Source of the DNA: Euleptes europaea
Lineage: Eukaryota > Chordata > Lepidosauria > Squamata > Sphaerodactylidae
DNA length: 64,000 nucleotides
Direction: 5' to 3'
Assembly (NCBI RefSeq): GCF_029931775.1
Contig: NC_079312.1
Location: forward strand, 14,577,821-14,641,820
Shown here: positions 9,638 through 20,278 of the stretch, one piece after another
Layout of the letters: every line of letters begins with the position of its first letter
Position numbering within the stretch: the stretch's first letter is position 1
Translations under genes and position numbers: made by a program
The notes under the pieces: model-generated
Told to the model about the DNA's origin: nothing
What the model saw: the letters and a program-made list of their open reading frames with translations, nothing else
Databases searched by the model: none

Positions 9638-10485
9638 ACTTTGCACCCGTGAGCGAGGTTGAGGCTCTTCAGCCTGGAGAATTTGAGGAAAGGCATCCCA
9701 CTGGATCATCAGGAGGTGGAGAAGAAGGGATTGTTTTCCAGGGACATGAGAGTCAGGAAGCCTGTGAAAGTCGGCAAACACTAAAAGGTTGGCTGCAATT
9801 TGATCCGATGAGAAGAGATTCTCTCTTAGACAACCAATTGTTACCTGAAGCGGTCTTCTTGGGGAGAGAAACGGGGGGCACTGAATCCCATGAAAACCCT
9901 AGGCAGACATCTGATCTTCCAAGGAGCCAGCCTGCTGAAAGCAAAAAGGAAATCTACACATGCTTGAAATTTGGGGAAAGCTTTGCTTATCAATACAGTC
10001 TTGTCAGGCATGAAAATTCCCATACAGGAGAGAAACCGTATACGTGTTTAGTATGTGGGAAAAGCTTTTCTCGGCAAACAAACCTTGCTACTCATGAGAG
10101 AGTCCACGCTGGAGAGAAACCTTTTGTATGTTCAGCGTGTGGGAAGGGGTTTGCTTCAAGGAGCTATCTTCTTCGGCATCAAAATATACATACAGTAGAG
10201 AAACCACACCGTTGCATGGAGTGTGGTGAAAGCTTCCAATGGAACAACCAACTTGTGGCTCACAGTGCCGTTCATACTGGAGAGATGCCATTCAATTGCT
10301 TGGAGTGTGGGCAAGGCTTTTATTGGGAAAGGAGGCTCAGGGGGCACATGAAAAGTCACGACCAGCCAGGGGCCACAGATCACCACACGCTGCGAGAGAA
10401 GCTAGACCAGGGGTCCTCAAACTTTTTAAACAGGGGGCCAGTTCACTGTCCCTCAAACACTGTTGGGGGCCAGACTATAGTTTGA
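9638..10485 (+). CDS. Zinc-finger gene A, five-finger C2H2 exon
   Basis: The exon starts after CTTTTCTCCAACAG (AG at 9636-9637) in phase 1 and continues from the exon at 5389-5691. After a ~100-residue linker (DFAPVSEVEALQPGEFEE) come five C2H2 units. The first is damaged: CLKFG has Phe where B has Cys. The other four keep C-x2-C...H-x3-H with TGEKP-type linkers. Such proteins are nuclear DNA-binding regulators; no KRAB or SCAN domain is visible. The expected end (..REK-P/L-D-S, stop, as in B) is interrupted by a hAT element inserted at 10408. The last ~25 codons (QGSSNFLNRG...) are therefore transposon sequence, with the stop at 10483-10485. The predicted spliced protein is about 380 residues. 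Confidence 0.78.
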
Positions 10486-10694
10486 AAAAAATATGAACAA
10501 ATTCCTATTCACACTACACATACTTTATTTGTAGTGCACAAAAAATAAGAGAAACAATGCAATATTTAAAACGAAGAACAATTTTAATCAACATAAACTT
10601 ATAATATTTCAATTGGAAGTATGGGCCTTCAAGCAGGGGATTATGCCTGCAATACTGACAGGCCAAAGAGGGCAGCACTCTTTTCTCATAAACG

Positions 10695-10870
10695 CTCCTG
10701 AAGTTGCCTTTACTGAACGAGACCCTTGGTCCATCAAAGTCAGTATTGTCTACTCTGACTGGCAGCAGCTTCTCTTTTACATCACCCACTACCTGACCCT
10801 TTTAGCTGGAGATGCGGGGAAATGAACCTGGGTCTTCTGCTTGTCAAGCAGGTGCTCTACTATGGAGCCC
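10695..10870 (-). mobile_element. tRNA-headed SINE inside the hAT element
   Basis: Same family as 6462-6660. On the plus strand it reads TCAAAGTCAGTATTGTCTACTC, then CTGGAGATGCGGGGA, AATGAACCTGGG (B-box complement) and GTGCTCTACTATGGAGC (A-box complement). It is either nested in the hAT element or part of its cargo. Confidence 0.7.
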
Positions 10871-11831
10871 CCAAACAGGCTTGTGGACATTTCCCTGCTC
10901 AAGTTTGCTACAGTTTTTCCCCGGGATGAAGCCTGCCCCGTTTTAGCCTATCAAGACCCGAAGGCTCCGCTCCGTTGGGGAAACCTCGCCTGGCTGTTGA
11001 GCTACTGAGGGGGTGGGAAGGCAACCCCTGGCGGCTTGAGAGCAGGGCCAGACTCGCTCCGGGGCCAGCTCGGTTTCAATCCTGCGCAGGCTTCAATTCG
11101 GAAGAAAGTTCCACTGCAAAGTTCGGGGCTTCGCTTTCCAGTGAGGGTTGGCTGGGATCCCGAGGGGTCGTGTGGTGTTCCCTATTCCAACCCCTTCCCA
11201 TCCAGGCTTTGCTTTCACGTAGGCACGCCTCGGCTCAGCCTCGAAACGGTGGTCCCTTCCATAGCCCAAAGTGTTGCGGTTGTTGGCATTTGCAAATGGG
11301 CGCCCCTCAGCTCTCGGGAATGCCTCCGCGCCAGTTTCCTCTCACACTCCCACCCCACCCGGGGCGCAGGCAGGAAGCTCGAACCGGCTGCCTGCGTGTC
11401 CTCCGGAGTTGCTGCCTGCTTTGGAGATCGTGCGCCAAGCGAGCCGCGCAGCGCCGGTGGGAGGTTGGACGGGGAGGGCAGCGACCCTCCCGGCCCTCTT
11501 CCTCCTCCTCCTCCCCCCCTGCTCCGGGGGGAGGTGGGTGCAGCGCGTCCGAGCTGGGAGCGCTTCGCCGGTCGCCGCCTCCTGCCTGCCCGCCCCCTCC
11601 AGCCGACAGCTGCCTGCCTGCCTGCCTGCCTCCCCCCCCCGCACCATGCCGGGGCTGCTGCTTGGGTGGCCCTCAGCCACTGCGCTCGGTGCAGCGCTCG
11701 GTGGGCTCCTCGGTGCAGCTGGCCGATGCCTGTTCTTCGCGCCCGCTCCGCAGCGATGAGGAGGCAGGGCAAGTGGCTGGAGTGCGGCGCCGCGGCCGCC
11801 CCGGGAGAGGGGCCCTCCCGTGTGTAGGGAG

Positions 11832-11866
11832 CTGGGAGGAAGTGACCGGTCGTCACTTCCTCCCAG
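11832..11866. repeat. Perfect 15-bp inverted repeat with ETS-like cores
   Basis: Left arm CTGGGAGGAAGTGAC (11832-11846), loop CGGTC, right arm GTCACTTCCTCCCAG (11852-11866). Each arm contains AGGAAGTGAC, similar to ETS/GABP sites. It lies in the GC-rich cargo near the hAT 3' end, so it may be a captured paired regulatory site or an element-specific structure. Confidence 0.75.
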
Positions 11867-11966
11867 CATTACCTTGCGGCTGCAATTTTTTTAAGGGGCC
11901 GGGTTCAGGACCCTGACGGGCCGGATCCGGCCCGCGGGCCGTAGTTTGAGGACCCCTGAGCTAGAC

Positions 11967-12740
11967 AGTTAAGTTCCTAACTCTGAAGTCGAAGGAAGCC
12001 CACACAGGAGAGACCGTGCGTATTTACAGACTGTGAGAAAACATTAAATTGTAGGTTGAATCTTGTTGAGCATAAAAGGGGGGTAAACAGTGGACAGAAG
12101 CCAATTAGATGTTCAGAATGAGGGGAAAGATTCAGCGTACAAAAAATTTATAACACACGCCTTGAGGATTCGTACATGAGAACCTGGCAACTTGCCTGCT
12201 GAGTGGTGATTCGTATTGTAGCGGAGAGATTTGTACCACCATGCGTCGCACTCATTTCGTTCCTGTGTCCTGTAGCCCGCCCCCTTTGGCTTTTATTCTG
12301 CCGTCTTGCAAAAAAGAGTGACTGTGGGACCCGGGAAGGAACTGGGACATATGTGACTCCTTATGAGGAAATTGATACGCAGAAACATTCCCTGAGACTT
12401 AGTTGGGGTTCAATGTTGAGAGGGGGCCTAAAATATTATCCCCCAAGTGATTTTGGTTTCTGAATTGCTTGCCGTCAGCTCGATGGAATCCATCTTTTAA
12501 CGATGCTTTATAAAAATGCTGATGAATTATTAGAGCCTTTAAGAAAAATATTTTATTGATAAGGATTTGCTGTATGAAAGGTGAGTCCTCTCTACTATGT
12601 TTCATGGTACAAGACTGGTTGCAAAATCTTAAGAATTTAATGCACAGGAGAGGTTTGTTGTTGTTTTGGGTCACGGTGGTGGGCTGAGAGGAGAGAAGTT
12701 GACTAATTTTCCTGATGCCATAATAAACATTTTTAAAGTT
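11967..12740 (+). other. Gene A 3' UTR with relic finger codons and poly(A) signal
   Basis: Downstream of the hAT insertion, sequence shared with unit B still shows traces of former finger codons (CACACAGGAGAGACCGTGCG, then GAAAACATTAAATTG and GTTCAGAATGAGGGG). Several indels have ended them as coding sequence. The canonical signal AATAAA lies at 12722-12727, followed by a T/GT-rich stretch (TTTGTCCTCTTTTGTTGTCC). In gene A this true 3' end is separated from the stop codon by the 1.55 kb hAT element. Confidence 0.6.
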
Positions 12741-12836
12741 CTGACTTTGTCCTCTTTTGTTGTCCTTTCTCCTGGGTTGGGCATGGAAAGAACCTGTTAA
12801 TCTAGGGGGTTGTTCCTGCTAGGATTGCCAACCTCC

Positions 12837-13141
12837 AGGGGCCAGCGTGGTTTAGTGGTTAAGAACAGTGGTTTGGAGCTGCAGAGTCTTATCTTGAGAA
12901 CTGGGTTTGATTCCCCACTCCTCCACTTGAGCGGCGGAGGCTAATCTGGTGAACTGGATTTGTTTTCCCTGTCCTACACATGAAGCCAGCTGGGTGACCT
13001 TGGGCAAGTAACAGCTCTCTCAGCCTCACTCACCTCGCAGGGTGTCTGTTGTGGGGAGGGGAAGGGAAGGGAAGGTGATTGTAAGCCGGTTTGAGTCTCC
13101 TTTAAGTGGTAGAGAAATATGAAAAACAATTCTTCTTCTTC
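12837..13141 (+). mobile_element. tRNA-headed SINE with (TTC)n tail
   Basis: Head GCCAGCGTGGTTTAGTGG, B box GGTTTGATTCC, tail CTTCTTCTTCT at ~13131. The orthologous copy in unit B is 24414-24730, so it predates the duplication. Confidence 0.85.
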
Positions 13142-13149
13142 TCATAATT

Positions 13150-13328
13150 AAAACTGGTCTCCAGGTGACAGAGAACAGTTCCCCTGGAGTGGACTCTAGT
13201 GAACTCTGTGGCCTTAGACTCTGCTGAAGTCCCTCCCTTCCCCCAAACCCTACGCTCCTCCAGGGTCTGTCCCCCCCCCCCAAAAAAAATCTACAGGCAT
13301 TTCTCAACTCAGATATGGCAACCCTAGG
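13150..13328 (-). mobile_element. AGGGTTGCCA-type MITE
   Basis: Minus-strand copy with GCAACCCTAGG-type end at ~13318 and the CTGGTCTCCAGGTGACAG inner block. The B copy is at 24731-24880. Confidence 0.55.
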
Positions 13329-13644
13329 ATTCAGACGTTTGCAGGTTCTAATCTTTGCCATGTCTTTCTGGAGTGGGTGTAGAATGGTAGGCAATGCTGT
13401 AGGCTGTGCTCTCGGGGAATGGGGGTAGGGGTAAGAAGATGAGTTGGTTTTTATACGCCGCTTTTCTCTGCTAGGATGCAACCTCGGGGGAAGGCTTGGT
13501 CACTTCACCCTTTTTGTGGACCAGCTGGGGCAACTAGTGGGCCCCTGCATGGAACAGGATGCTGGGTAGATGGACCACTGGTCTGATCCCACTTGTGTAA
13601 TAATTCTCCACCCCCTTCTGTTTGTACATTTTGGATATGTATGA

Positions 13645-13950
13645 GAGCCAGCATGGTGTAGTGGTTAAGAGCGGTGGTTTGGACCTGTCGACTCTGATCT
13701 GGAGAACCAGGTCTGATTCCCCACTACTCCACACAAGCGTCAGATGCTAATCTGGTGAACCAGGTTGGTTCCCCCACCCCTACACACGAAGCCAGCTGGG
13801 TGACCTTGGGCTAGTTACAGCTCTCTTGGCCTCACCCACCTCACAGGGTGTCTGTTGTGGGGAGGGGAAGGGAAGGTGATTGTATGCCGGTTTGATTCTC
13901 CCTTAAGTGGTGGAGAAAGTCGGCATGTAAAAACCAACTATTCTTCTTCT
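13645..13950 (+). mobile_element. tRNA-headed SINE with (TTC)n tail
   Basis: Head GAGCCAGCATGGTGTAGTGG, B box GGTCTGATTCC, tail ATTCTTCTTCT. The corresponding position in unit B holds two partial copies flanking a large insertion (25195-25314 and 26986-27290). Confidence 0.85.
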
Positions 13951-14024
13951 ATGTTGTATTCAGCTTACGTTATATAATACTTCATGCGTCTGAAGAAGTA
14001 GGGTCTGAATTTGTTATTCTGTAG

Positions 14025-14521
14025 TGTTGGGTATTAGATAGCGAGCTTTGTTACATGTCAGACAGTTAAAGGGTTAATATTGTAACTGACCAAGTGATCA
14101 GTATGGTGGCCATTGCATCCGTGGTTAAGGGTCACGTATACAACAATTTGCATGTTTAACTGCTTTCGATATCCTTTGTTAGAAGCGAAAGCAGTTACCC
14201 ACTTCTTCTAAAAACACGAGCCTGGAAGGATGAGAGGCTTTCTTTCTCTCAAGAATGCTTACTCATGAGAAAGCTTAGTGCCTGCCAGATGCTTCTGGCA
14301 AGTCTAGAAATGTAGAATGTAGACAGAATTATTTGTTTTACTCCCAGTGAATTTACCCTCTACCCTGAATTAGAGTAAAGAATGTTTTTACTACAAAGAC
14401 AAACGTCTTGTGTCTTTTGTGCATGTGTGTGATCAAGCCTTATTCTCAATAGACCAAGAGGAACAATCCAATCCCTCTAAATGGTAGCAGAAGTTAAATT
14501 CCTTCACTGGAATACTCAACA
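14025..14521 (+). repeat. Copia 5' LTR
   Basis: 497 bp, TGTTGGGTATTAG at the start and AATACTCAACA at the end. Nearly identical to 18864-19360, preceded by the TGTAG target duplication. Confidence 0.95.
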
Positions 14522-17500
14522 AGTGGTAGCCAGAGTCCGGTTGGTTTTATTTTGGCTATTGAGATACGGTCACACTGTACATATTTTTTTTTGCTTTTGG
14601 GATTTTTCACTGGAGACGAAAAGATTTACAAACGCCCTGAAGGAATCTTCTGTGCTGGAGCCAGGAGCCTGTCTGCGAAGGACGACAGAGGAAATCACCC
14701 AGCGCTTGCATCCTGAGAGGAGAGCAGCCCCAAGCAGCTGAAATGAGCAACGACCAGGGAAGTATGAATTCAAAAGGGGCCCAATCTGTAGCTATCCCAC
14801 ATATCACCCAAACCTCATTCCCAGTATGGAAGAGAATGGTGGAAAATGCATTAACTGCAATTGGGGTGAATCACGTTCTGATTGAGGACCCACCCGAAGA
14901 AACAAATGGGGAGGATTTTAAGAAGTTTAAGAGAGCGGATTCACTAGCTATGAGCCTGATCACGAATGCAATAAATCCAGATGAGACTGCTTTCATTCTA
15001 AATAATGATACAGCCAAAAAGATGTTGGCAGCACTCAATGAAAAATTTGGAACTTTGTCTAACAGCCAGAAAATAATTCTGAAAACCAGACTGTTTTCAA
15101 GTAGAATGTCTGGAGATATAACTCTCATGCAACACCTTAAGAATCTGCAGGCTTTGGAATCTGAATTGAAAGTTGCAGGAGGAAAAGTTAGCGATGAGGA
15201 TTTTCTCATAATATTTCTTAGCAGCCTGCATCCGAAGTTTAATGCCGAAAAGCGCAATCTCTTGGGGAGAGAGGACTTAACTCTTACTAAACTGATCACT
15301 GCTCTTAAACAGTTTGAGACAGGAACCGAGAGAGTGAGCTATCTCAAGGAATGTCTGTATTGCGTGTGAATGAGAAAGCAAAGATTAGATGCTTTTCTTG
15401 TGGCAAAAATGGGCACAAATCATTTCAATGTGGGGAACGAGATGCAAAAGGAGGAGGATTCCCACCCCCCTTTCGCCGAGAGGAAAAGCCCGCGAAAACC
15501 ACACAAAGGGAAAGAGATGACAGGCAGCAGCACCAGTCAGCCACAAGAGGGAGCCAGGGCCAAAGCCAAGGCAAACCCAGATGGCCTCACCAATCCAAGG
15601 CGTTATCAATTACAAAAGTGTCCTCTAACATTAATAATTCAAAGCATGTGCAAACATTAATTCTCGATTCGGGTGCTAATGTACATGTTTGTGGCTTCAG
15701 AGCAGCGTTTGACTTTCTAGAGCCTTGTGAAGCGACGCTAGCACTGGCTAGTGGTGAAAAATATGTATGCACAGAAAAGGGAGAAGTTTCTATTTCCATC
15801 CAAAGCTTCTGTGGCATTGTAATGGATTTGAAATTGAAAATGTGTACCATATGCCTAATTCCGAACAATGTTTACTGTCTGTGAAGAGGCTAGTGAGTGC
15901 TGATTTCGAAGTGTCTATAAAGAAGGACAGATGTTTCACTCTGAAGGCAGAGAATATCCGGTGCTCTCAATTGATTCGCACTATTGCTTGGAGAATGTTG
16001 CAGGTCAAATAGAGGAATCTGATTGTAGTGATTCTGAAAGCGATGTTGATTCTGATGAAGGTGATTTTTATGGAGATGAAGATCATGTTGTTGATGATGA
16101 GGAATCAGAATGCCTAGCTGCTTTTAGTGAAGGATTGACAGAGCAGAAGGCTACAGATTGCAACCATAAGGACTGCTTATTCCAATGGCATGTTAAGCTT
16201 GCTCATAAAAACTTTAAGTCTGTGAAGCAATTGCTGATTGATTGTGGAATGCCAGTTAAAGAATGCTTTATGGACAAAGAACGCTGTGAAGTGTGTCTCA
16301 GAGGAAAGGGGACAGTGCCTAGACATGTGCAGAGGCCAAGCAATGTTAAGGCAGAGATTTTGGAAGAAGTGCATTCAGATTTGATTGGCCCACTCAAGGC
16401 ATCAGCAGGAGGGGCAAAATATGTTCTGCATTTCATAGACAGCGCTTCAAGATTTGCATATGTGTATTTGTTGAAATCAAAGACTGAAGTAGCTGAAAGA
16501 TTTAAAGCTTATGTTGCTCTGATGAGGAATAAGCACAATAGAGGAATACAATTACTATTTACTGACAATGGAAGTGAGTACCTTAATAGTGAAATGAAGG
16601 AGATTCTTGAATCTGAAGGAATAGAGCATGCAACCTCAGTTGCATACACCCCAAGGAACAATGGGTTGTCAGAGAGATTCAACAGAACTCTGATGCAGAG
16701 TGCAAGATGTTTACTGCTACAGGCAGGCTTGCCTTACCCCTGCTGGGGAGAGTGTGTAAACACAGCAGCTTACCTTTACAACAGGACAATTTCAAGTGCT
16801 ATCAACATGACTCCATATGAAAAATGGAATGGCAGGAAGCCTAGTCTGAAACATTTGAAAGCATTTGGATCTCGTGTGTTTGCATACGTCCCAAAAGAGA
16901 AAAGGGGAAAAATGGATCCTACTACAGAACTTGGAATTCTCGTGGGGTACCATCCTTTCTCAAAAGGGTACAGGATAATAGACATTAAGACCTACAATGT
17001 GCAAACGTTGAATGCAGTATACATAGATGAAAGAAATGTTATTAATAACAAACAAATTAATAACTTTAATGATCCAGAGGTTTGTGAAAAGGAAACCATA
17101 GAGATTCCATTTACAGCATGGGATTACAATCCACCTGCTCCTGCGGAACATCAAGAGACTGCAGATTCAAAAGGGGTTGATCCCGGTGCTGATGGAACAG
17201 TCCAACCCTCTCAAACCTTAAGGAGATCTACAAGGACTACAAAAGGAATACCAGCAGAGAAACTGAGTCTTTTCACTGGAATGGACAGCCACATGGAACC
17301 CTCAAGTTGGGACGAACTGCAAAAGTTGCCCGATGGGGAGTGGTCAAGATGGCTGAACGCAATCCAAGAAGAATTAGACTCACTACAGAAAAATAATACT
17401 TGGAAACTAACCAAACTTCCACCAAACAAGAAGACTGTGGGATGTAGATAGGTTTTCAAGGTTAAGAAGAATTCTGATGGAACTGTTGACAAATACAAAG

Positions 17501-18863
17501 CAAGACTAGTTGCAAAAGGATTTACCCAGAAGTATGGAACTGACTACACAGAAACCTACACACCTGTGATTAGTCACACGGCTATAAGGACTTTGCTGAG
17601 TATAGCCACCTCTAGGAATAAAGTGGTACTGCAACTGGACGTCAAAACAGCTTTTCTGAATGGCGACTTATCAGAAGAAATATACATGGAACTTCCACCA
17701 GGATTAAAGGACTGTGATACTAAAAATCAAGTTTGTAAACTTGAAAAGACTTTGTATGGGTTTAAACAATCAGCAAGCGCATGGAACCACAAACTTACCT
17801 CATTATTGAAAGCTCAAGGCTTCGAACAAGGAAACATAGAAAAATGTTTATTCAGAAGGAAAAAGGATGATCGATGGGAATTTGTTTTAGCTTTTGTAGA
17901 CGACCTCCTTATATGTTGTGACACTGAAACAGCTGCAAAAGAAATTGCAGACAAACTGAACGAATCAGTAGAAGTGAAACTACTTGGACAAGTAAAGAAT
18001 CATCTTGGAATGGAGATTGAAAGAAACCAAGACAATGGATTTTCAATCAATCAAAGGAACAAAATACTGGAATTTCTACAGTTCATGAACATGAAAGAGT
18101 GCAAGACCAAGAACACTCCACTTGACCCTTCATATGTGGATCTAGACGGAGGTGAACTATTGCCTAACAACCACAAATACAGAGAAGCTATTGGAAAACC
18201 TCTATACTTGAGCAATGTTAGTAGACCGGACATAAGTGCAGCAGTTGGAATCCTAAGTAGAAGGACCAGCACACCTGCAGAACATGATTGGTATGCAATT
18301 AAACACCTCACACAATACTTAAAGAAAACTATCGATTTGAAGTTGAAGATAACTCCAAATACTGAGCTGAAACTGATAGGATACATGGATGCTAATTTAG
18401 GTGGTGAAAGAACAGACAGCAAATCTACAAGCGGATATCTGTTCTACTTTGGAGAAAACCTGATCTCCTGGACCAGCCAGAAACAGCAAATTGTAGCAAA
18501 GTCTTCAACTGAAGCTGAATGCATAGCAGCCAAGTGCGCATGTAAAGAGCTGGAAGAGATAATTGAACTGCTACGCGACTTTGGAATAGATGGACTGACA
18601 CCTGCTACAATGTTTGAAGACAATCAAGCATGTATAGTGCTATTGAGAGGCGAGAACTCTAAGAAAGGGAAGAAACTTCTTCGACTCAGAATGGACTCAG
18701 TAAAGAACAAACAAGAAAGAGGTCTTGTAGAAGTGAAGTACTGTGAAAATAAAGAGATGGTGGCCGACATTCTGACGAAGCCACTGCCTAGACAACAGTT
18801 TGAATACGTACGTGATGCATTGTGTTTATATGTCTGAATGTAACTAAACCTCGAAAAGGGGAT

Positions 18864-19360
18864 TGTTGGGTATTAGATAGCGAGCTTTGTTACATGTCAG
18901 TCAGTTAAAGGGTTAATATTGTAACTGACCAAGTGATCAGTATGGTGGCCATTGCATCCGTGCTTAAGGGTCACGTATACAACAATTTGCATGTTTAACT
19001 GCTTTTGATATCCTTTGTTAGAAGCGAAAGCAGTTACCCACTTCTTCTAAAAACACAAGCCTGGAAGGATGAGAGGCTTTCTTTCTCTCAAGAATGATTA
19101 CTCATGAGAAAGCTTAGTGCCTGCCAGATGCTTCTGCCAAGTCTAGAAATGTAGAATGTAGACAGAATTATTTGTTTTACTCTCTACCCTCTACCCTGAG
19201 TTAGAGTAAAGAATGTTTTTACTACAAAGACAAACGTCTTGTGTCTTTTGTGCGTGTGTGTGATCAAGCCTTATTCTCAATAGACCAAGAGGAACGATCC
19301 AATCCCTCTAAATGGTAGCAGAAGTTAAATTCTCAGATTCCTTCACTGAAATACTCAACA
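18864..19360 (+). repeat. Copia 3' LTR
   Basis: 497 bp, directly preceded by a purine-rich tract and followed by the TGTAG target duplication. Confidence 0.95.
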
Positions 19361-19783
19361 TGTAGGGGCCCCCAGGCTCTTTGTCTCGGCTGCTCCGTGA
19401 CTAGGGTTGATCTCTTTAGTCTGACCCATGGGGTGATGTCACATCACAACGTTCACTGGGCAAACTATGTTTTTGGGGTGGTTTGCCATTGTTTTTAGCG
19501 GTAGCCCCACAATTACGGAACAACCTCCCCAGAGAAGTGCTCTTGGTCCCCTTGCTTTCTAGCTCTAGGAAACAGCTAAAGATGGTTTTATTCAAGACTG
19601 TATTTGATTAGTTAGTTTCTTGTACTTACTGGCTGTAAATTGTGGTTTTAATTTGTGTTTTTAAATGCATTTTTATGTTTTTCCCCCTTCTGTTTGCATT
19701 GTAAATCTTGTACAGAGTTAGACCATAGGTTCATCCAGCCCTGTGTTAATTGAAATGAGCATGGTTTCTGCCATTAAGTCATA

Positions 19784-19946
19784 GGGCGAAAACGCATGGT
19801 CGCTTTAGCCTCTTTTATTCCCTGTTTCAGCCAGGATTTAGCCAGGATCAAACACACATTCAGCGAAAACGCACGCGTTCGATCCTGGCTGAATCCTGGC
19901 TGAAACAGGGAATAAAGGAGGCTAAAGCAACCGTGCGTTTTCGCCC
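19784..19946. mobile_element. 163-bp palindromic MITE
   Basis: The element is almost entirely an inverted repeat. GGGCGAAAACGCA at the left and TGCGTTTTCGCCC at the right frame long arms that include CTTTAGCCTC / GAGGCTAAAG and CCTGTTTCAGCCAGGAT / its complement. It is flanked by TA on both sides (19782-19783, 19947-19948), which suggests TA target duplication (Tc1/mariner type). Unit A lacks it at this position. Confidence 0.85.
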
Positions 19947-19949
19947 TAT

Positions 19950-20125
19950 ATTTAGTCACCTTATGGTGACCCCGTAGGGTTTTCAAGTCAAGAGATATTC
20001 GGAGGTGGTTTGCCGTTGCCTGCCTCTGCATTGCAATCCTGGACTTCCCTGGTGGTCTCCCATCCAAATACTAATCAGGGCCAACGCTGCTTGGCTTCCA
20101 AGATTTGATGAGATCAGGCTAGCCA
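19950..20125 (-). mobile_element. 5S rRNA-derived SINE (5S-Sauria type)
   Basis: On the minus strand the sequence resembles 5S rRNA: GATCTCATCAAATCTTGGAAG, CCAAGCAG, CTGATTAGTATTTGGATGG, GAGACCACC. A tail follows with GCAAACCACCTCCGAA and ACCCTACGGGGTCACC. It is a SINE with a 5S-like head, not a 5S gene, since the 5S start is absent and the sequence is diverged. Confidence 0.85.
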
Positions 20126-20278
20126 GGGCTAGCCAGGTCAGGGGGAAATGGGCCTAGAACCATCAAAGCACCTGTGCTCTATTGAGTCCTTATTTGAGCA
20201 ATGATGTCACCCTAAGGAAGATGCTAAGGTGACCTGGGATTCCTTCATGCAGCCCCCACTGTTTGAGAGGATGTCAGG

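Larger units (their letters stand above)
10408..11958. mobile_element. hAT non-autonomous transposon with GC-rich cargo
   Basis: The termini CAGGGGTCCTCAAAC (10408) and GTTTGAGGACCCCTG (ending 11958) are perfect inverted repeats. They are flanked by the 8-bp target duplication AGCTAGAC (10400-10407 and 11959-11966), diagnostic of hAT transposition. Unit B shows the empty site (AGCCAGACAGTTAAG at ~23529). No transposase frame is recognisable. The left third is AT-rich and includes a tRNA-headed SINE (10695-10870). The right two-thirds (about 10900-11940) is CpG- and GC-rich, like a captured promoter or CpG-island segment, and carries a hairpin at 11832-11866. Long open frames in this part reflect GC content and match nothing I know. 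Confidence 0.92.
14025..19360 (+). mobile_element. Ty1/copia LTR retrotransposon, broken fossil
   Basis: The element is bounded by two 497-bp LTRs (14025-14521, 18864-19360; TGTTGGG...CAACA) and the 5-bp target duplication TGTAG (14020-14024, 19361-19365). Parts in order on the plus strand: gag at ~14.74-15.4 kb, a CCHC zinc knuckle (CFSCGKNGHKSFQC), an aspartic protease motif (LDSGAN), integrase with an HHCC head and FTDNGSEY core at ~16.2-17.0 kb, reverse transcriptase with FVDDLL at ~17.5-18.1 kb, and RNase H to ~18.8 kb. Integrase before RT defines copia. A TGGTAGC-type primer site follows the 5' LTR and AAAAGGGGA precedes the 3' LTR. The LTRs differ at about 2% by eye, so it is young. 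It is broken, with perhaps two to four breaks in the coding region. Confidence 0.95.
4056..19405 (+). repeat. Tandem segmental duplication, unit A (zinc-finger locus)
   Basis: Sequence from CCCATGGGGT(C/G)ATGTCACATCAC at ~4063 is repeated from ~19427. The match continues through repeats, the upstream zinc-finger exon, the finger exon, the 3' UTR and the following SINEs, to TTTGTCTCGGCTGCT ... GTGACTAGGGTTG at ~19378-19405 (unit B: ~27380-27421). Leaving out the hAT and copia insertions, unit A is about 8.4 kb. The two units differ by roughly a tenth of positions in non-coding parts, by eye. They also differ by insertions private to each and by a block of about 2.8 kb (about 6130-8990) present only in A. 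Confidence 0.85.

Noticed and set aside
11036-11916. Open frames of 263-313 codons in GC-rich DNA
   Set aside because: They overlap on both strands, lie in hAT cargo, and have composition-driven Pro/Ala/Arg/Gly runs with no domain.
19950-20125. 5S rRNA gene
   Set aside because: Only the internal 5S-like part is present, diverged and fused to a SINE tail; the same structure recurs at 27940.
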